Source: Bacilli bacterium (GTDB lineage Bacteria > Bacillota_I > Bacilli_A > RF39 > UBA660). Taken from it: a stretch of DNA of 6,039 nucleotides. The notes under the pieces were generated by a model. That model saw only the letters and a list, made by a program, of their open reading frames with translations, was not told the DNA's origin and searched no databases. Where the stretch lies: positions 1-6,039 of the forward strand of contig CAADST010000116.1 of the NCBI GenBank assembly GCA_900751815.1. The letters run 5' to 3'. A program made the translations under genes and the position numbers. Below, piece by piece: positions 5,133-6,039 of this stretch (positions within the stretch are counted from its first letter, which is position 1; every line of letters begins with the position of its first letter).

Positions 5133-6000
5133 AGCAATAGAAATTAAAGATTTAGTAAAAAAATATCCTGAATCCTTTACTCTAGGAGAAATAAATTTAA
5201 ATATTAGTTCTGGTGAAATAATCGGTTTAATCGGTGAGAATGGGGCAGGTAAGACAACTTTAATTAAATCTATATTAGGTATTTTATTAAAGAATAAAGG
5301 AGAAATTAAAATATTTAATAAAAATTTAGATAAAAATGAAGTATTAATTAAAGAGGATATTGGAGTAGTTTTAGATAATTCTTTTTTTCCAGAGATATTA
5401 TGTCCGAAAGATTTAGATAAGATAATGAAAGGTATTTATCAAAATTGGGATAGCTTATTATATTTTAAATATTTAAATGAATTTAATTTGCCATGTAATA
5501 CAATGATTAAAAAATTATCTAAAGGAATGAAGAAAAAATTAGAAATTGCTGCTGCTTTAGCGCATCATCCTAAACTTTTAATTTTAGATGAACCTACCAG
5601 TGGCCTAGATCCTGTCGTTAGAAGTGAAGTTTTAGAAATATTTTTGAAATTTATTGCTGATGAAGAACATACAATTTTATTTTCAACTCATATAACTAGT
5701 GATTTAGAACATATTGCTGATGAAATAATATTTATTAATAAGGGAAAAGTAATTTTAAATAAAAATAGGGATGAATTATTAGATAATTATGGTATTTTGA
5801 AATGTGATATAGATAAATTTACAAATGTTGATAAAAATGATTATATAACTTATAAGAAAAATAAATATGATTATGAGATGCTTGTTAGTGATAAAGCTAA
5901 AATAAAGAAAAAATATAAAGATATGATAATTGATAATATCACTTTAGAAGATTTAATGGTTTTAATTATAAAAGGAGATAAAAATGAAGGGATTAATTAA
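5125..6000 (+). CDS. ABC transporter ATP-binding protein (BcrA/YtrB-like)
   Basis: The 291-residue cytoplasmic ATPase subunit of an ABC-2 type transporter. Motifs in order are Walker A GENGAGKTT (37-45), Q-loop region IGVVLDNSFF (79-88) with Asp84 where Gln is usual, signature LSKGMKKKLE (131-140, LSKGM in place of LSGGQ), Walker B LLILDEPTSGLDP (151-163) and the H-loop STH with His189. A C-terminal extension of about 75 residues (from 215) is typical of the BcrA-like exporters. ATG 5125 is chosen because GGAG (5112-5115) stands nine bases upstream and MNKAIEIKDLVKKY is the normal beginning; upstream ATGs at 5110, 5116 and 5119 lack this spacing. The start lies inside the gntR gene (8-base overlap), so the two are translationally coupled. 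It should power the permease that starts at 5984. The substrate cannot be told; peptide antibiotics or lipids are handled by relatives. Confidence 0.92.
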   Translation: MNKAIEIKDLVKKYPESFTLGEINLNISSGEIIGLIGENGAGKTTLIKSILGILLKNKGEIKIFNKNLDKNEVLIKEDIGVVLDNSFFPEILCPKDLDKIMKGIYQNWDSLLYFKYLNEFNLPCNTMIKKLSKGMKKKLEIAAALAHHPKLLILDEPTSGLDPVVRSEVLEIFLKFIADEEHTILFSTHITSDLEHIADEIIFINKGKVILNKNRDELLDNYGILKCDIDKFTNVDKNDYITYKKNKYDYEMLVSDKAKIKKKYKDMIIDNITLEDLMVLIIKGDKNEGIN

Positions 6001-6039
6001 AAAAGAATTATTAATGATTAAAGGTAATTTAAAATATGC
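5984..6039 (+). CDS. ABC-2 type transporter permease, 5' end only
   Basis: ATG 5984 follows AAAGGAG (5971-5977) by six bases and opens a frame that runs to the window edge. Only 18 complete codons are present: MKGLIKKELLMIKGNLKY. This short, basic, amphipathic start resembles the cytoplasmic N-terminus of ABC-2 permeases that pair with BcrA/YtrB-like ATPases, placed just before the first membrane helix. The start overlaps the ATPase gene by 17 bases, so the two are translationally coupled. The assignment rests mainly on operon position, since no membrane helix is visible yet. Confidence 0.65.
   Translation, partial: MKGLIKKELLMIKGNLKY

Noticed and set aside
1..6039. CRISPR array, tRNA or rRNA gene, insertion sequence, phage defence or toxin-antitoxin system
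   Set aside because: Reading both strands, I saw no spaced repeat array, cloverleaf, transposase, terminal inverted repeats or toxin-antitoxin pair. The gene content is chromosomal housekeeping, copper and transport functions.

Overview
The window reads as chromosomal DNA of a low-GC Gram-positive bacterium (Bacillota). The DNA is very AT-rich, ribosome binding sites are of the AAGGAGG type, promoters are of the housekeeping sigma type, and the gene families (CsaA, CopA/CopZ, YtrA-type GntR with a BcrA-like ABC ATPase) are typical of that phylum. All the Trp codons I checked are TGG, and the copper ATPase gene ends in TGA with an ATGA overlap. The standard bacterial code therefore fits and a mycoplasma-type code does not. 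I cannot name the species.

Layout from left to right. (1) 1-142: the 3' end of a CsaA-type tRNA-binding-fold protein, plus strand. (2) 144-792: a DUF4405 / flavinylation-associated cytochrome-like membrane protein whose reading frame is broken by one extra base near 226-234. It appears as a 30-residue N-terminal piece and a 174-residue remainder. (3) 791-820: a hairpin terminator shared with the convergent gene on the other side. (4) 797-2131, minus strand: a 444-aa uncharacterised protein with a HELGH zinc-protease motif. (5) 2132-2264: a divergent intergenic region holding two tandem 10-bp repeats that match the Spo0A box (TTGTCGAA), a 25-bp A/T palindrome, an extended -10 for the minus-strand gene and a -10 for the copper genes. 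(6) 2268-4669: a two-gene copper export operon, a CopA-type P1B ATPase and a CopZ-like HMA protein, ending in a hairpin terminator. (7) 4701-6039: a consensus promoter overlapped by a probable autoregulatory operator, then a YtrA-type GntR repressor, an ABC ATPase, and the start of an ABC-2 permease that runs off the window.

How the genes work together. The HMA protein probably hands Cu(I) to the ATPase, which pumps it out. The GntR repressor probably controls its own operon, which encodes an exporter or stress-response ABC transporter. The most notable signal is the pair of perfect Spo0A-like boxes placed about -33 to -52 from the predicted start of the orphan HExxH gene. They suggest that this unknown metallopeptidase-like protein belongs to a Spo0A (sporulation or stationary-phase) regulon. 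This is inferred from sequence pattern and position only.
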